From positions 1-18,771 of the forward strand of contig CAYLZG010000080.1 of the NCBI GenBank assembly GCA_964387985.1: a DNA stretch of 18,771 nt, written 5' to 3'. Under the pieces are notes generated by a model that was not told the DNA's origin, did not search any database, and saw nothing but the letters and a program-made list of their open reading frames with translations. Below are positions 1-7,080 of this stretch, one piece after another. The translations under genes were made by a program, and so were the position numbers. This stretch comes from JALOOB01 sp964387985. Lineage in GTDB: Bacteria; Chloroflexota; Anaerolineae; CG2-30-64-16. The first letter of the stretch is position 1; the number at the start of each line of letters is the position of its first letter.

Positions 1-2
1 GA

Positions 3-275
3 GGCTCATCGCTCGTGTCATGCATGATTGCTGTGGGTTTGCTGCTGAGCATCTCGCGCTCGGCCAAGGAGAAGAAGGCGCCGCATGCGTATTTTGCTTT
101 CGGGGGGCGGGACCGGTGGCCACGTTTATCCCATCCTGGCCGTAGTCGCCGCAATCCGGGAACGGGTCAGCCGTCCGCCGAACGGTCCGCGCCGGGACAC
201 AACAAGTCCGTCCGACGGCCCAACCGCCGCCCGACCAACGACAAGAGCCGCCAGCGATCCGATCCCCCTCGGTGA
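3..275 (+). CDS. ftsW: FtsW, septal peptidoglycan glycosyltransferase (C-terminal end only)
   Basis: Only the last 90 codons are in the window; the gene begins upstream. The visible start reads GSSLVSCMIAVGLLLSISRS, which matches the last transmembrane helix of the SEDS family (FtsW/RodA/SpoVE), where a GGSS-type motif precedes the final hydrophobic helix. FtsW polymerises lipid II at the septum with a partner class B penicillin-binding protein, and it normally sits directly before murG, as here. Odd feature: the frame has no stop until 273-275, so it overlaps murG by 191 bases. The extra tail of about 64 residues is rich in Arg and Pro (about 14 Arg) and would lie in the cytoplasm. It could be a real basic tail, or the end of the gene may be altered by a frameshift or sequence error near 60-84. 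Identity is fairly sure; the true C-terminus is uncertain. Confidence 0.75.
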   Translation, partial: GSSLVSCMIAVGLLLSISRSAKEKKAPHAYFAFGGRDRWPRLSHPGRSRRNPGTGQPSAERSAPGHNKSVRRPNRRPTNDKSRQRSDPPR

Positions 276-1314
276 GACCAGCGCGCCGCTCCCGGTGGAG
301 TTCCGATACGCCGGAGAGGCCGGGGGGATCGAGCAGACGTTGGCCGAGCGCGAGGGCATTCCGTTCGTGGCCGTGTCGACCGGGCAGATTCGGGGGCGTG
401 CACCATGGGTGATGGCCCGCAATCTGGGTCGCATGAGGCAAGGAACGCGACAGTGCGCAGCTCTGATTCGTGCGTGGCGGCCTGATGCGGTGTTTATGAC
501 AGGCGGCTACGTTGCCGCGCCGGTCGCATGGGCCGCCTACCGGGCCAGCCCGCGCGTCCCCCTGCTCATCTACCTGCCCGACCTGACTCCGGGCCGGGCG
601 ATCCAGGTGACGAGCCGACTGGCGCGCAAGGTGGCCGTGTCGTTTCCTGAAGCCATGAGTTACTTCGGCGATAAAGCCGTTGTCACCGGCTATCCGGTGC
701 GCGCCGACCTGTTTACAACCCAAAAACACGCTGCCTGGCAGGCCTTCGGACTCAGTGCAGACTTGCCCGTGCTGCTGGTCTTTGGCGGAAGCCGCGGCTC
801 ACGAAGCATCAATCAGGCGATCATGGACGCGCTGCCAGAACTGCTGCAGCGCTGCCAGATCCTGCATGTTTCGGGTCACACGGACTGGCCAGCCTTGCAG
901 CAGGCCGTCTCCGCCGGCAGGTTGGCGCCGGAGCTGCGGGCGCGCTATCATCCGCACCCGTATCTGCACGATATGGTTCACGCCCTTGTCGCGGCTGATC
1001 TCGTGGTCGCCCGTGCAGGCGCAGCGACCCTCGGTGAATTTCCTGCGGCGCAATTACCTGCTATCCTGGTACCATATCCTTATGCGGGGCAACACCAGCA
1101 GGCCAATGCTCGTTATCTGGCCAATCGGGGGGCGGCGATTGTGGTTGCGGACAACGAAATCCGAAGCCGGCTAAAGGAGAAGGTCCTGGGGTTGCTCGAC
1201 CGGCCCGAGCAGCTGCAAAGCATGGCTGCAGCAGCCGCGGCGCTCGCTCGGCCCGATGCTGCAGATAACATCGCGGCCGAATTGTTACGAATGACGGGTG
1301 TGGAGAAGAAATGA
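85..1314 (+). CDS. murG: MurG, lipid I to lipid II GlcNAc transferase
   Basis: MurG transfers GlcNAc from UDP-GlcNAc to lipid I on the inner face of the membrane, giving lipid II. The protein has 409 residues, longer than the usual 350-380. Visible motifs are the N-terminal glycine-rich loop GGGTGGH (residues 7-13), the second-domain loop FGGSRGS (233-239), and the donor-sugar region RAGAATLGE (310-318) followed by YAGQHQQANA (333-342). The extra length is mostly a Pro/Arg/Thr/Ser-rich stretch at about residues 29-69, between the first helix and the next strand (VEFRYAG), where ordinary MurG has only a few residues. The ATG at 85 is fixed by the MRILLSGGGTGGH start. The 5' part overlaps the open ftsW frame, and the stop overlaps the next ATG by four bases (ATGA). 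Confidence 0.96.
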   Translation: MRILLSGGGTGGHVYPILAVVAAIRERVSRPPNGPRRDTTSPSDGPTAARPTTRAASDPIPLGETSAPLPVEFRYAGEAGGIEQTLAEREGIPFVAVSTGQIRGRAPWVMARNLGRMRQGTRQCAALIRAWRPDAVFMTGGYVAAPVAWAAYRASPRVPLLIYLPDLTPGRAIQVTSRLARKVAVSFPEAMSYFGDKAVVTGYPVRADLFTTQKHAAWQAFGLSADLPVLLVFGGSRGSRSINQAIMDALPELLQRCQILHVSGHTDWPALQQAVSAGRLAPELRARYHPHPYLHDMVHALVAADLVVARAGAATLGEFPAAQLPAILVPYPYAGQHQQANARYLANRGAAIVVADNEIRSRLKEKVLGLLDRPEQLQSMAAAAAALARPDAADNIAAELLRMTGVEKK

Positions 1315-1976
1315 CCTGGCTCATCGTGCTCGCTGGTTTCATGGCGATCTTCGGAGTGCTTGGCTATCTGCGCGGCTGGCGCGCAGCTTTGTTCATCCTG
1401 ATCCTGACCGTTCTGGCGGTCGCCATCACGGGAAGCCTGGGCGATGTCATCATCCGGTACATCAATGCCTTCGGCAAAGGATTCCGGTTCCTGCTGTCCG
1501 GCGGGATGAGCGCCTTGACGGGAGAAGGAAGCGCCGATTCAGCCCTCCAGTCATTGCGAGATGCACCTGACCTGGTGGATGATGCCAACGAGTCATTGGT
1601 GATCGGCCTGCTGTTCGTCATCGTAGTCTTGCTCAGCGTACTGCTAAGCGGAATGGCCTGGCTCAAGGGCGCCCGTTCTCTCTTCGGGTTGTTCCTGGGT
1701 CTCATGGCGGGCTACGTTGTCGCAGCGATGATCGTGCGTGCCATAGCCCCAGAGTATGTTGCGCTTGTGCCGTTACCGCTCGGCTTTGCAGCGCACACAG
1801 CTCCGGGCCCGGTGATAATCAAGCCCGGCGCGGGCGGACCCTCACTGTCCGCGCGCGTGCTCAGCTTCCTGACGAGTCTTGCGGATCGCGGCCTCATTGC
1901 CACATTCCTGGCGATCATCATCGCGGTCTTCGTACTCCTGGCAACGCGAACAAGTGGCAGCGCCAAGAAGGGATAG
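1311..1976 (+). CDS. CvpA-like multi-pass membrane protein 1
   Basis: This 221-residue membrane protein has about five hydrophobic segments, near residues 3-20, 26-43, 96-117, 124-144 and 195-211. The N-terminal pattern of a hydrophobic helix, GYLRGW (18-23), then a second helix resembles the CvpA/colicin-V-production family, as does the glycine-rich fourth helix (LFGLFLGLMAGY). Between helices 4 and 5 lies a Gly/Pro-rich loop (about 150-185). Its start codon overlaps the murG stop (ATGA), so it is probably translated together with murG, and a second CvpA-like gene follows after 5 bases. The family's molecular function is unclear; CvpA in E. coli is linked to envelope homeostasis. The position suggests a role in wall synthesis or division, but that is inference. 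Family assignment is by eye. Confidence 0.6.
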   Translation: MTWLIVLAGFMAIFGVLGYLRGWRAALFILILTVLAVAITGSLGDVIIRYINAFGKGFRFLLSGGMSALTGEGSADSALQSLRDAPDLVDDANESLVIGLLFVIVVLLSVLLSGMAWLKGARSLFGLFLGLMAGYVVAAMIVRAIAPEYVALVPLPLGFAAHTAPGPVIIKPGAGGPSLSARVLSFLTSLADRGLIATFLAIIIAVFVLLATRTSGSAKKG

Positions 1977-1981
1977 AGCAC

Positions 1982-2494
1982 GTGGGACCCATTGAGATTA
2001 CTTTTATTGTTCTGTTGATCGTTTTTGCAGTGGTCGGCCTGGTAAGGGGCTATGCCCGAGAGCTGGGTGTGACCACGATGCTATTCATTGCCCTGTTCGC
2101 GCTGGAGTTCCTGAACGAAAAATACCAGGGAGTCCTCAATCGGGTCCTGAGCACGGTGTCCGGGCAGGAAACCATCGGACCCATTCAAAGTTGGGTATTC
2201 GTGGCTGTGATCGTGGTGATCACCTTCATTTCTTATCAGGGACAGACGCTCGTGTTTCCGGGGAAGGGCGGCCGGACGTTCTTTGACCTGGGCACCGGCC
2301 TGCTGAACGGTTACCTTGCCGCAGGAAGTATATGGTATTATTTGCACCAAGCGGGATGGCCTGCGCTGCCCATTTGTCCACCATACACTTCGTTCTATGA
2401 GACCATTGTGCGCCTGCTGCCGCCCGCTGTGTTCAGCTGGCCGTATTTCATCGGCCTGGCTGTCATTCTACTCATTGCAAGAGTCTGGAAATGA
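1982..2494 (+). CDS. CvpA-like multi-pass membrane protein 2
   Basis: This 170-residue protein starts with GTG and has hydrophobic segments near residues 5-22, 30-44, 70-86, 103-121 and 149-167. The motif GLVRGYARELG (19-29) between the first two helices is close to the CvpA-family pattern GxxRGxxxEL, so the assignment is firmer than for the gene before it. The two may be a heteromeric pair or diverged duplicates; their sequences are not obviously alike outside the N-terminal pattern. Its stop codon overlaps the murC start by four bases (ATGA). It therefore lies inside the dcw operon between murG and murC, which points to a membrane accessory role in peptidoglycan synthesis. That role is inference. 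Confidence 0.65.
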   Translation: MGPIEITFIVLLIVFAVVGLVRGYARELGVTTMLFIALFALEFLNEKYQGVLNRVLSTVSGQETIGPIQSWVFVAVIVVITFISYQGQTLVFPGKGGRTFFDLGTGLLNGYLAAGSIWYYLHQAGWPALPICPPYTSFYETIVRLLPPAVFSWPYFIGLAVILLIARVWK

Positions 2495-3999
2495 GCGAGA
2501 TGTCCAACAGCCCGATCCACCCCTTACCGAATGGCACGCCGCCGCGTGATGAGCCCGCCTGGGTCGCATTATTGCGCGATCCAATGCACGCCGGCAAGCA
2601 CGTCCACGTTCACCTGGTGGGCATCGGCGGCACCGGACTGTCTGCGATCGCGGGCTTTCTGCTAGAGCGCGGGTTCAAGGTGTCCGGCTCGGATCAGCGG
2701 CCGAATGAGGCAACCGATGCACTGGCAGCCAGGGGTGTTACGGTTCACCGCGGCCATCGAACGGAGAACGTCACCGGCGCAGATATCGTCCTGATCTCAT
2801 CTGCGGTCCAGGAAACCAATCCTGAGGTCGTGGCCGCCGAGGCTGCGGGCATCCCGATCGTCAAGCGCGCCCAATTGCTTGGCCCGCTCATGCGCGGTCA
2901 GCACGGCATCGGCGTCGCAGGTACGCACGGCAAGACGACGACGACGAGCATGATCGCAATCATCCTCCTGCGCGCAGGGCTGGATCCGAGCATCATTGTT
3001 GGAGGGCGCCTGTCGCTCGGTCCAGCGGAGGGCATGCAAGCCTTCTCGAACATCTCATCACGTGCGGGCAAGGGCCCGTTCGTCATCGAAGCCGACGAGT
3101 ACGACGGGATGTTCCTGGGCCTGGAACTGGAGGTCGGCGTTGTCACCAATGTTGAATGGGATCACGTTGATTGCTACCCGACGCCTGCAGCATTCAGCGA
3201 AGCATTCCGGAAATTCGTCGGCCAGATCCCGGCGGAGGGGATGTTGGTCGCGTGCGCGGATGACGCCGGCGCACTGGCGCTGACCACAGCAACGGTCCCG
3301 GGCGTGCGCATAGAAACCTACGGGCTGGCCGAGAGTTCGGACTGGCAGGCCCGCGCGCTGGCGCCCAATGCACAGGGCGGATTCGATGCCGAAGTGTGGC
3401 ACGACGGCAGCCACGTGGCCAATCTATCGCTGCCGGTTCCCGGACGCCACAACGTGCGAAATGCGTTGGCTGCGCTGGCGGTCGCCAACTGGCATCAAAT
3501 CAAGCCGCGTCTCGCAGCCAAGATGCTGCACGATTTCCACGGAGCAGGACGGCGCTTCGAGTTCATCGGCGAAGCGGGCGGGGTGATCGTGATCGACGAC
3601 TACGCACATCATCCGACCGAGGTGGCGGCAACCCTATCTGCAGCCCGCTTGCGATATCCCACCCGGCGCATTTGGGCCATCTTCCAGCCGCACACATACA
3701 GCCGTACGCAGGCTCTGCTGCAGGATTACGCTCACAGCTTCGTTGATGCGGATCAGGTGCTGTTGCTCGACATCTATGCAGCCCGCGAGAAGATCGACCT
3801 GGGGATGCACAGTACGCGGCTGCTGGACGTAATCGAACACGAGGGTGTCCGCTACGCCGGCGCGATCGAATCGGCGGTAGAGTATCTGCTGCAGTCAGTG
3901 ATGCCGGATGATGTGGTCATCACGCTGAGTGCAGGTGACGGCAACCTGGCCGGCACAAGGCTGCTGGATGCGCTGCGCCAGCGCGAGAACCCGGCATAG
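2491..3999 (+). CDS. murC: MurC, UDP-N-acetylmuramate--L-alanine ligase
   Basis: MurC is the ATP-dependent cytoplasmic enzyme that adds L-Ala to UDP-MurNAc, the first amino acid of the peptide stem. In the 502-residue product the N-terminal Rossmann-type motif GIGGTG is at 44-49, the Mur-ligase P-loop GTHGKTTTTS at 144-153, the central-domain acidic motif EADEYDG at 200-206, and NVEWDH at 220-225. The C-terminal domain carries DDYAHHPTE near 370. An N-terminal extension of about 35 residues precedes the usual start; a second in-frame ATG at 2500 is possible, but the ATGA overlap with the preceding gene favours 2491. The gene is followed by murB with a 10-base gap. Confidence 0.96.
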   Translation: MSEMSNSPIHPLPNGTPPRDEPAWVALLRDPMHAGKHVHVHLVGIGGTGLSAIAGFLLERGFKVSGSDQRPNEATDALAARGVTVHRGHRTENVTGADIVLISSAVQETNPEVVAAEAAGIPIVKRAQLLGPLMRGQHGIGVAGTHGKTTTTSMIAIILLRAGLDPSIIVGGRLSLGPAEGMQAFSNISSRAGKGPFVIEADEYDGMFLGLELEVGVVTNVEWDHVDCYPTPAAFSEAFRKFVGQIPAEGMLVACADDAGALALTTATVPGVRIETYGLAESSDWQARALAPNAQGGFDAEVWHDGSHVANLSLPVPGRHNVRNALAALAVANWHQIKPRLAAKMLHDFHGAGRRFEFIGEAGGVIVIDDYAHHPTEVAATLSAARLRYPTRRIWAIFQPHTYSRTQALLQDYAHSFVDADQVLLLDIYAAREKIDLGMHSTRLLDVIEHEGVRYAGAIESAVEYLLQSVMPDDVVITLSAGDGNLAGTRLLDALRQRENPA

Positions 4000-4009
4000 G
4001 CAGGCTACG

Positions 4010-4987
4010 ATGAACTTCGCTGAGGCCGTCCGCCGTGCAGGCGTGGAATTTTTGAGGGATGAGCCCCTCGCGAAGCACACGACATTTCGCATCGGTGGTC
4101 CGGCCGAATGGTTTGCTGCGGCAGCCACGCTGGAGCAGCTGGAAACGCTGGCCGAGGTGGCGCTGGCATACGGCGTGCCGCTGACGGTGCTGGGTGGCGG
4201 CAGTAATCTGCTGGTCAGTGACGCGGGCATCCGAGGGCTCGTTGTGGCCAATCAAACCCGCCGGCACGGTCCGGCAGCCCAATTTCGCGAGCAATTGCAG
4301 CATCCCGCACTGCGTGACGATCATTGGGTTGCCGAATCAGGCGTTATGCTGGCCGGCATGGCGCGGACAACAACACGAAGCGGGTTGGCCGGGCTGGAAT
4401 GGGCGATCAGCATACCGGGAACGGTGGCTGGCGCGGTGATCGGCAATGCCGGAGCACATGGCAGCGATACCGCTGCCAATCTGGCCTGGGTGCTTGTGCG
4501 TTATCCGGGTTGCCGCCGCCAGGTGCTCACGCGAGACGATCTGCACTATACCTACCGGAGCAGCCGCCTTCGCGAGCAACTGCTCGGCCCGAGGGAACAG
4601 AAGAGGCCGGTGATACTGGCGGCAGGCTTCGCCCTGGCGCAAGGTGACCCGGTCGTACTGTTGCACCGCGCGGACGAGAACCTGGCTCGCCGGCGGGCCA
4701 GCCAACCGGTGGAGCCAAGTGCCGGCAGCATCTTTCGAAACCCGGCCGGCGACTTTGCCGGGCGATTGATCGAATCACTGGGGATGAAGGGACATCAAAT
4801 CGGCGGCGCTCAGGTGTCGCCTCGACATGCCAATTTTATCGTCAACACCGGAGGCGCCACCGCGGCCGACGTGGTGGCCCTGATCAACCTGGTGCGGCAG
4901 AGAGTGTTCGATGCCACGGGGCACCGGTTGACTCCGGAGATTCTGTTTCTGGGCGAGTGGACCACCCCGCCGTTATCGGTGTTGTAA
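4010..4987 (+). CDS. murB: MurB, UDP-N-acetylenolpyruvoylglucosamine reductase
   Basis: MurB is the FAD enzyme that uses NADPH to reduce UDP-GlcNAc-enolpyruvate to UDP-MurNAc. The 325-residue product shows the FAD-binding motifs HTTFRIGGPA (23-32) and LGGGSNLLVSD (61-71), then GLEWAISIPGTVAGAV (128-143) with GNAGAHG (145-151). YRSS is at 182-185, the proton-donor serine lies in SAGSIFRNP (Ser240), and the C-terminal catalytic glutamate in LTPEILFLG (Glu310). The presence of the YRSS element points to the type I/II-like enzymes. A start at 4010 gives the standard N-terminus MNFAEAVRRAG; an in-frame GTG at 3929 would overlap murC by 71 bases and adds a tail with no family character. Confidence 0.95.
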   Translation: MNFAEAVRRAGVEFLRDEPLAKHTTFRIGGPAEWFAAAATLEQLETLAEVALAYGVPLTVLGGGSNLLVSDAGIRGLVVANQTRRHGPAAQFREQLQHPALRDDHWVAESGVMLAGMARTTTRSGLAGLEWAISIPGTVAGAVIGNAGAHGSDTAANLAWVLVRYPGCRRQVLTRDDLHYTYRSSRLREQLLGPREQKRPVILAAGFALAQGDPVVLLHRADENLARRRASQPVEPSAGSIFRNPAGDFAGRLIESLGMKGHQIGGAQVSPRHANFIVNTGGATAADVVALINLVRQRVFDATGHRLTPEILFLGEWTTPPLSVL

Positions 4988-5016
4988 GGGGCGGCGGCTA
5001 GACTAGTGAGTTATAT

Positions 5017-6129
5017 ATGACGGACGACCAAGTACGCGTGGCGGTGATTTTCGGAGGACAATCGGGCGAACACGATGTCTCGCTGGCTTCGGCTCGCTCT
5101 GTGATGACAGTCCTGCGAGAAAGAGGGCGCCAGGTCGTTCCTATCGGCATCACACGCGGCGGTCGTTGGCTGTTGCGTGGCGATCCATTTGCCATCCTGA
5201 GCGATCCTGCACGGGATCCCGATGCGAACGTCGTCGAAACACCCGGCGCCGGCCATGAGCTCGTGCCCGGTGCGACCGGACAGGCTTTCCCGCCCATCGA
5301 CGTCGCCTTTCCCGTGCTGCACGGTCCCTTCGGCGAGGATGGCACCGTGCAAGGGCTGTTGGAACTGGCCGGCATACCCTACGTGGGATGTGGCGTCCTG
5401 GCCAGCAGCTTGTCGATGGATAAGATCGCGTGCAAGAGCGTGCTAACTGCGCACGGTCTGCCGGTGGTCCCGTCACGAGCGATCAATCGCAGTTTGTGGG
5501 ATGCAGAGCCTGGCCGGGTCATTGTCGATGTCGAAGCCGCCCTGGGGTATCCAGTCTTTGTCAAGCCTGCCAATCTCGGTTCGAGCATCGGAATCAGCAA
5601 GGCGACCGATCGCAGAACGCTGGTGGCCGCATTGAACGATGCCGCACGCTACGACCGCCGTCTTCTCGTGGAGCAAGCCGTTCAATGTCCGCGAGAGATC
5701 GAGTGTGCAGTGCTGGGAAATGACAATCCCATTGCATCCGTGCCGGGCGAAGTGCGGCCATCCAATGATTTCTATGACTACGCCGCCAAGTATATCGACG
5801 GTCAGTCGGAGCTGCTGATTCCGGCATCTTTGCCGCCAGCGGTTGCCGCACGCGTGCAGGAGCTCGCAGTCGCGGCTTTCCGCGCTGTCGATGGTGCAGG
5901 GCTAGCGCGTGTCGACTTTCTGCTGTCGGATATCACAGGTGATCTGTACATCAACGAACTGAACACGCTGCCCGGCTTTACGGCCATCAGCATGTACCCG
6001 AAGCTATGGGAGGCGTCAGGTATCTCATACGGCGATTTGGTCGACCGCCTGATCGATCTGGCGTTGGAACGCCAAAGAGACCGTGCACGATCGCAGACGC
6101 GTTATTACGGTGGGCAACTGCAGGCTTAG
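5017..6129 (+). CDS. ddl: Ddl, D-alanine--D-alanine ligase
   Basis: Ddl is the ATP-grasp ligase that joins two D-Ala to make the end of the peptidoglycan stem. The 370-residue product shows FGGQSGEHDVS (12-22), HGPFGEDGT (102-110), the ATP-grasp segment FVKPANLGSSIGIS (181-194), the omega-loop motif FYDYAAKY (252-259), and the metal/phosphate segment INELNTLPGFT (312-322). The Tyr in the FYDY region is the one usually seen in D-Ala-D-Ala rather than D-Ala-D-Lac enzymes, so ordinary specificity is expected (inference). The gene begins 29 bases after murB. No good Shine-Dalgarno is seen before the ATG, only GTGAG at about 5006-5010. Confidence 0.96.
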   Translation: MTDDQVRVAVIFGGQSGEHDVSLASARSVMTVLRERGRQVVPIGITRGGRWLLRGDPFAILSDPARDPDANVVETPGAGHELVPGATGQAFPPIDVAFPVLHGPFGEDGTVQGLLELAGIPYVGCGVLASSLSMDKIACKSVLTAHGLPVVPSRAINRSLWDAEPGRVIVDVEAALGYPVFVKPANLGSSIGISKATDRRTLVAALNDAARYDRRLLVEQAVQCPREIECAVLGNDNPIASVPGEVRPSNDFYDYAAKYIDGQSELLIPASLPPAVAARVQELAVAAFRAVDGAGLARVDFLLSDITGDLYINELNTLPGFTAISMYPKLWEASGISYGDLVDRLIDLALERQRDRARSQTRYYGGQLQA

Positions 6130-6140
6130 GGTGGCGAGAG

Positions 6141-7031
6141 ATGAGGGGACAGGCGAAGGGGCGTAAGCGCAAAGGTGACCAGGACGAGGTCACGTTGCGC
6201 CAGCCTGCCTGGCGCCAGGCGCCGTCGCAGCCGCGCAAACGGGCGAAACGTGTCGCGTTCACCCTGCAACGGGACCGCAACAAGAAGGGCTTGCAGGGCC
6301 GGGTGCCCGTGCCTGCAATCATCATGCCCTCTCGTGAGGTGGTGGCGAACTGGCTGCGAGCGGCCTTGCTGCTGCTGGTTGCTGCAGGGGTGGCGTTCGG
6401 ACTGCTGTACCTTTTGCGATGGCCGGTGCTTGCGGTTTCGCCGGCGTCCACCCAGATCGGTGGCGCACAACGAATCGCTAAGGAAATCATCTACGAGCAG
6501 AGCAAGGTCAACGGCCGTAACATCCTGGTCATTGAAGCCAGCGAGGTCATGTCACGAGTCAGGCACATACCGGGCATTGCAAGCGCTGCCGTGCACTTGC
6601 GATTGCCCAACCAGGTGATCATCGATGTGGTGGAGCATGCACCGCTTGTGGCCTGGCAAGGAGTAACAACGACCGTCTGGCTGGCAGCCGATGGCGCTCA
6701 AGTGCCCCAGGCAGGAGCTGTCCCGCCGCTGCGGTTGATCGACGTGTCCGAAGGCCTCCTGGACGGGGACGCCACGTTGCGCTCCATGGTGCTCGAGAAC
6801 CTGGCATCACTGCATGCGCTGCGCCCCGAGCTATCTGAGTTTTACTATGGTCGGGCGCAAGGTTTATACTTCCGGGCTGCACAGGGTTGGGATGTCTGGT
6901 TAGGGGAAACCGGGCCCCTGGAGGCCAAACTGGCACTCGCGGACGCCGCGGGGCGGGATCTGATGCAGCAAGGACGCGAGGTAGAAGTAATCGATGTCCG
7001 CCGCAACGACCGGGAGGCAATGTGGCGGTGA
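6141..7031 (+). CDS. ftsQ: FtsQ/DivIB, POTRA-domain cell division protein
   Basis: This 296-residue bitopic membrane protein has the FtsQ/DivIB layout: a strongly basic cytoplasmic region (about 1-65, many Lys/Arg), one membrane helix (about 72-92), then an outside part with a POTRA-like domain (about 95-168). The POTRA domain includes a VSPASTQIGG-type entry, the NILVIEASEV segment and LPNQVIIDVVEHAP. A beta-type C-terminal domain (about 169-280) ends in a short tail. FtsQ links FtsB/FtsL to the septal synthase. Sequence conservation in the family is low, so the call rests on architecture plus position between ddl and ftsA. The ATG at 6141 lies 11 bases after ddl; an in-frame ATG at 6006 would overlap ddl by 124 bases and is unlikely. 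Confidence 0.9.
   Translation: MRGQAKGRKRKGDQDEVTLRQPAWRQAPSQPRKRAKRVAFTLQRDRNKKGLQGRVPVPAIIMPSREVVANWLRAALLLLVAAGVAFGLLYLLRWPVLAVSPASTQIGGAQRIAKEIIYEQSKVNGRNILVIEASEVMSRVRHIPGIASAAVHLRLPNQVIIDVVEHAPLVAWQGVTTTVWLAADGAQVPQAGAVPPLRLIDVSEGLLDGDATLRSMVLENLASLHALRPELSEFYYGRAQGLYFRAAQGWDVWLGETGPLEAKLALADAAGRDLMQQGREVEVIDVRRNDREAMWR
6841..6870 (+). promoter_or_regulatory. Possible internal promoter for ftsA inside ftsQ
   Basis: TTTACT (6841-6846), an 18-base spacer and TATACT (6865-6870) make a sigma70-like pair about 210 bases before the ftsA start. The overlapping coding segment uses TTA for Leu, an uncommon codon in this GC-rich region, which slightly supports selection on the DNA itself. Promoters for ftsA and ftsZ inside upstream genes are known from E. 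coli. No experimental support is visible. Confidence 0.35.
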
Positions 7032-7080
7032 GGGTGAGTTGCATCGCGACTGATACGACGAGGAAGTCCGGAGAGAGACC

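Noticed and set aside
2316..2341. TTGCCG with TATTAT as a promoter for murC
   Set aside because: The spacer is only 14 bases, too short for a normal sigma70 promoter.
4999..5016. TAGACT before ddl as a leaderless-type promoter
   Set aside because: It is 12 bases from the ATG, has no extended -10 or -35, and the gene fits in the running dcw operon.
3929..6140. Upstream in-frame starts for murB (3929) and ftsQ (6006)
   Set aside because: Both overlap the preceding gene extensively and add residues without family similarity; the later ATGs sit just after the preceding stops.
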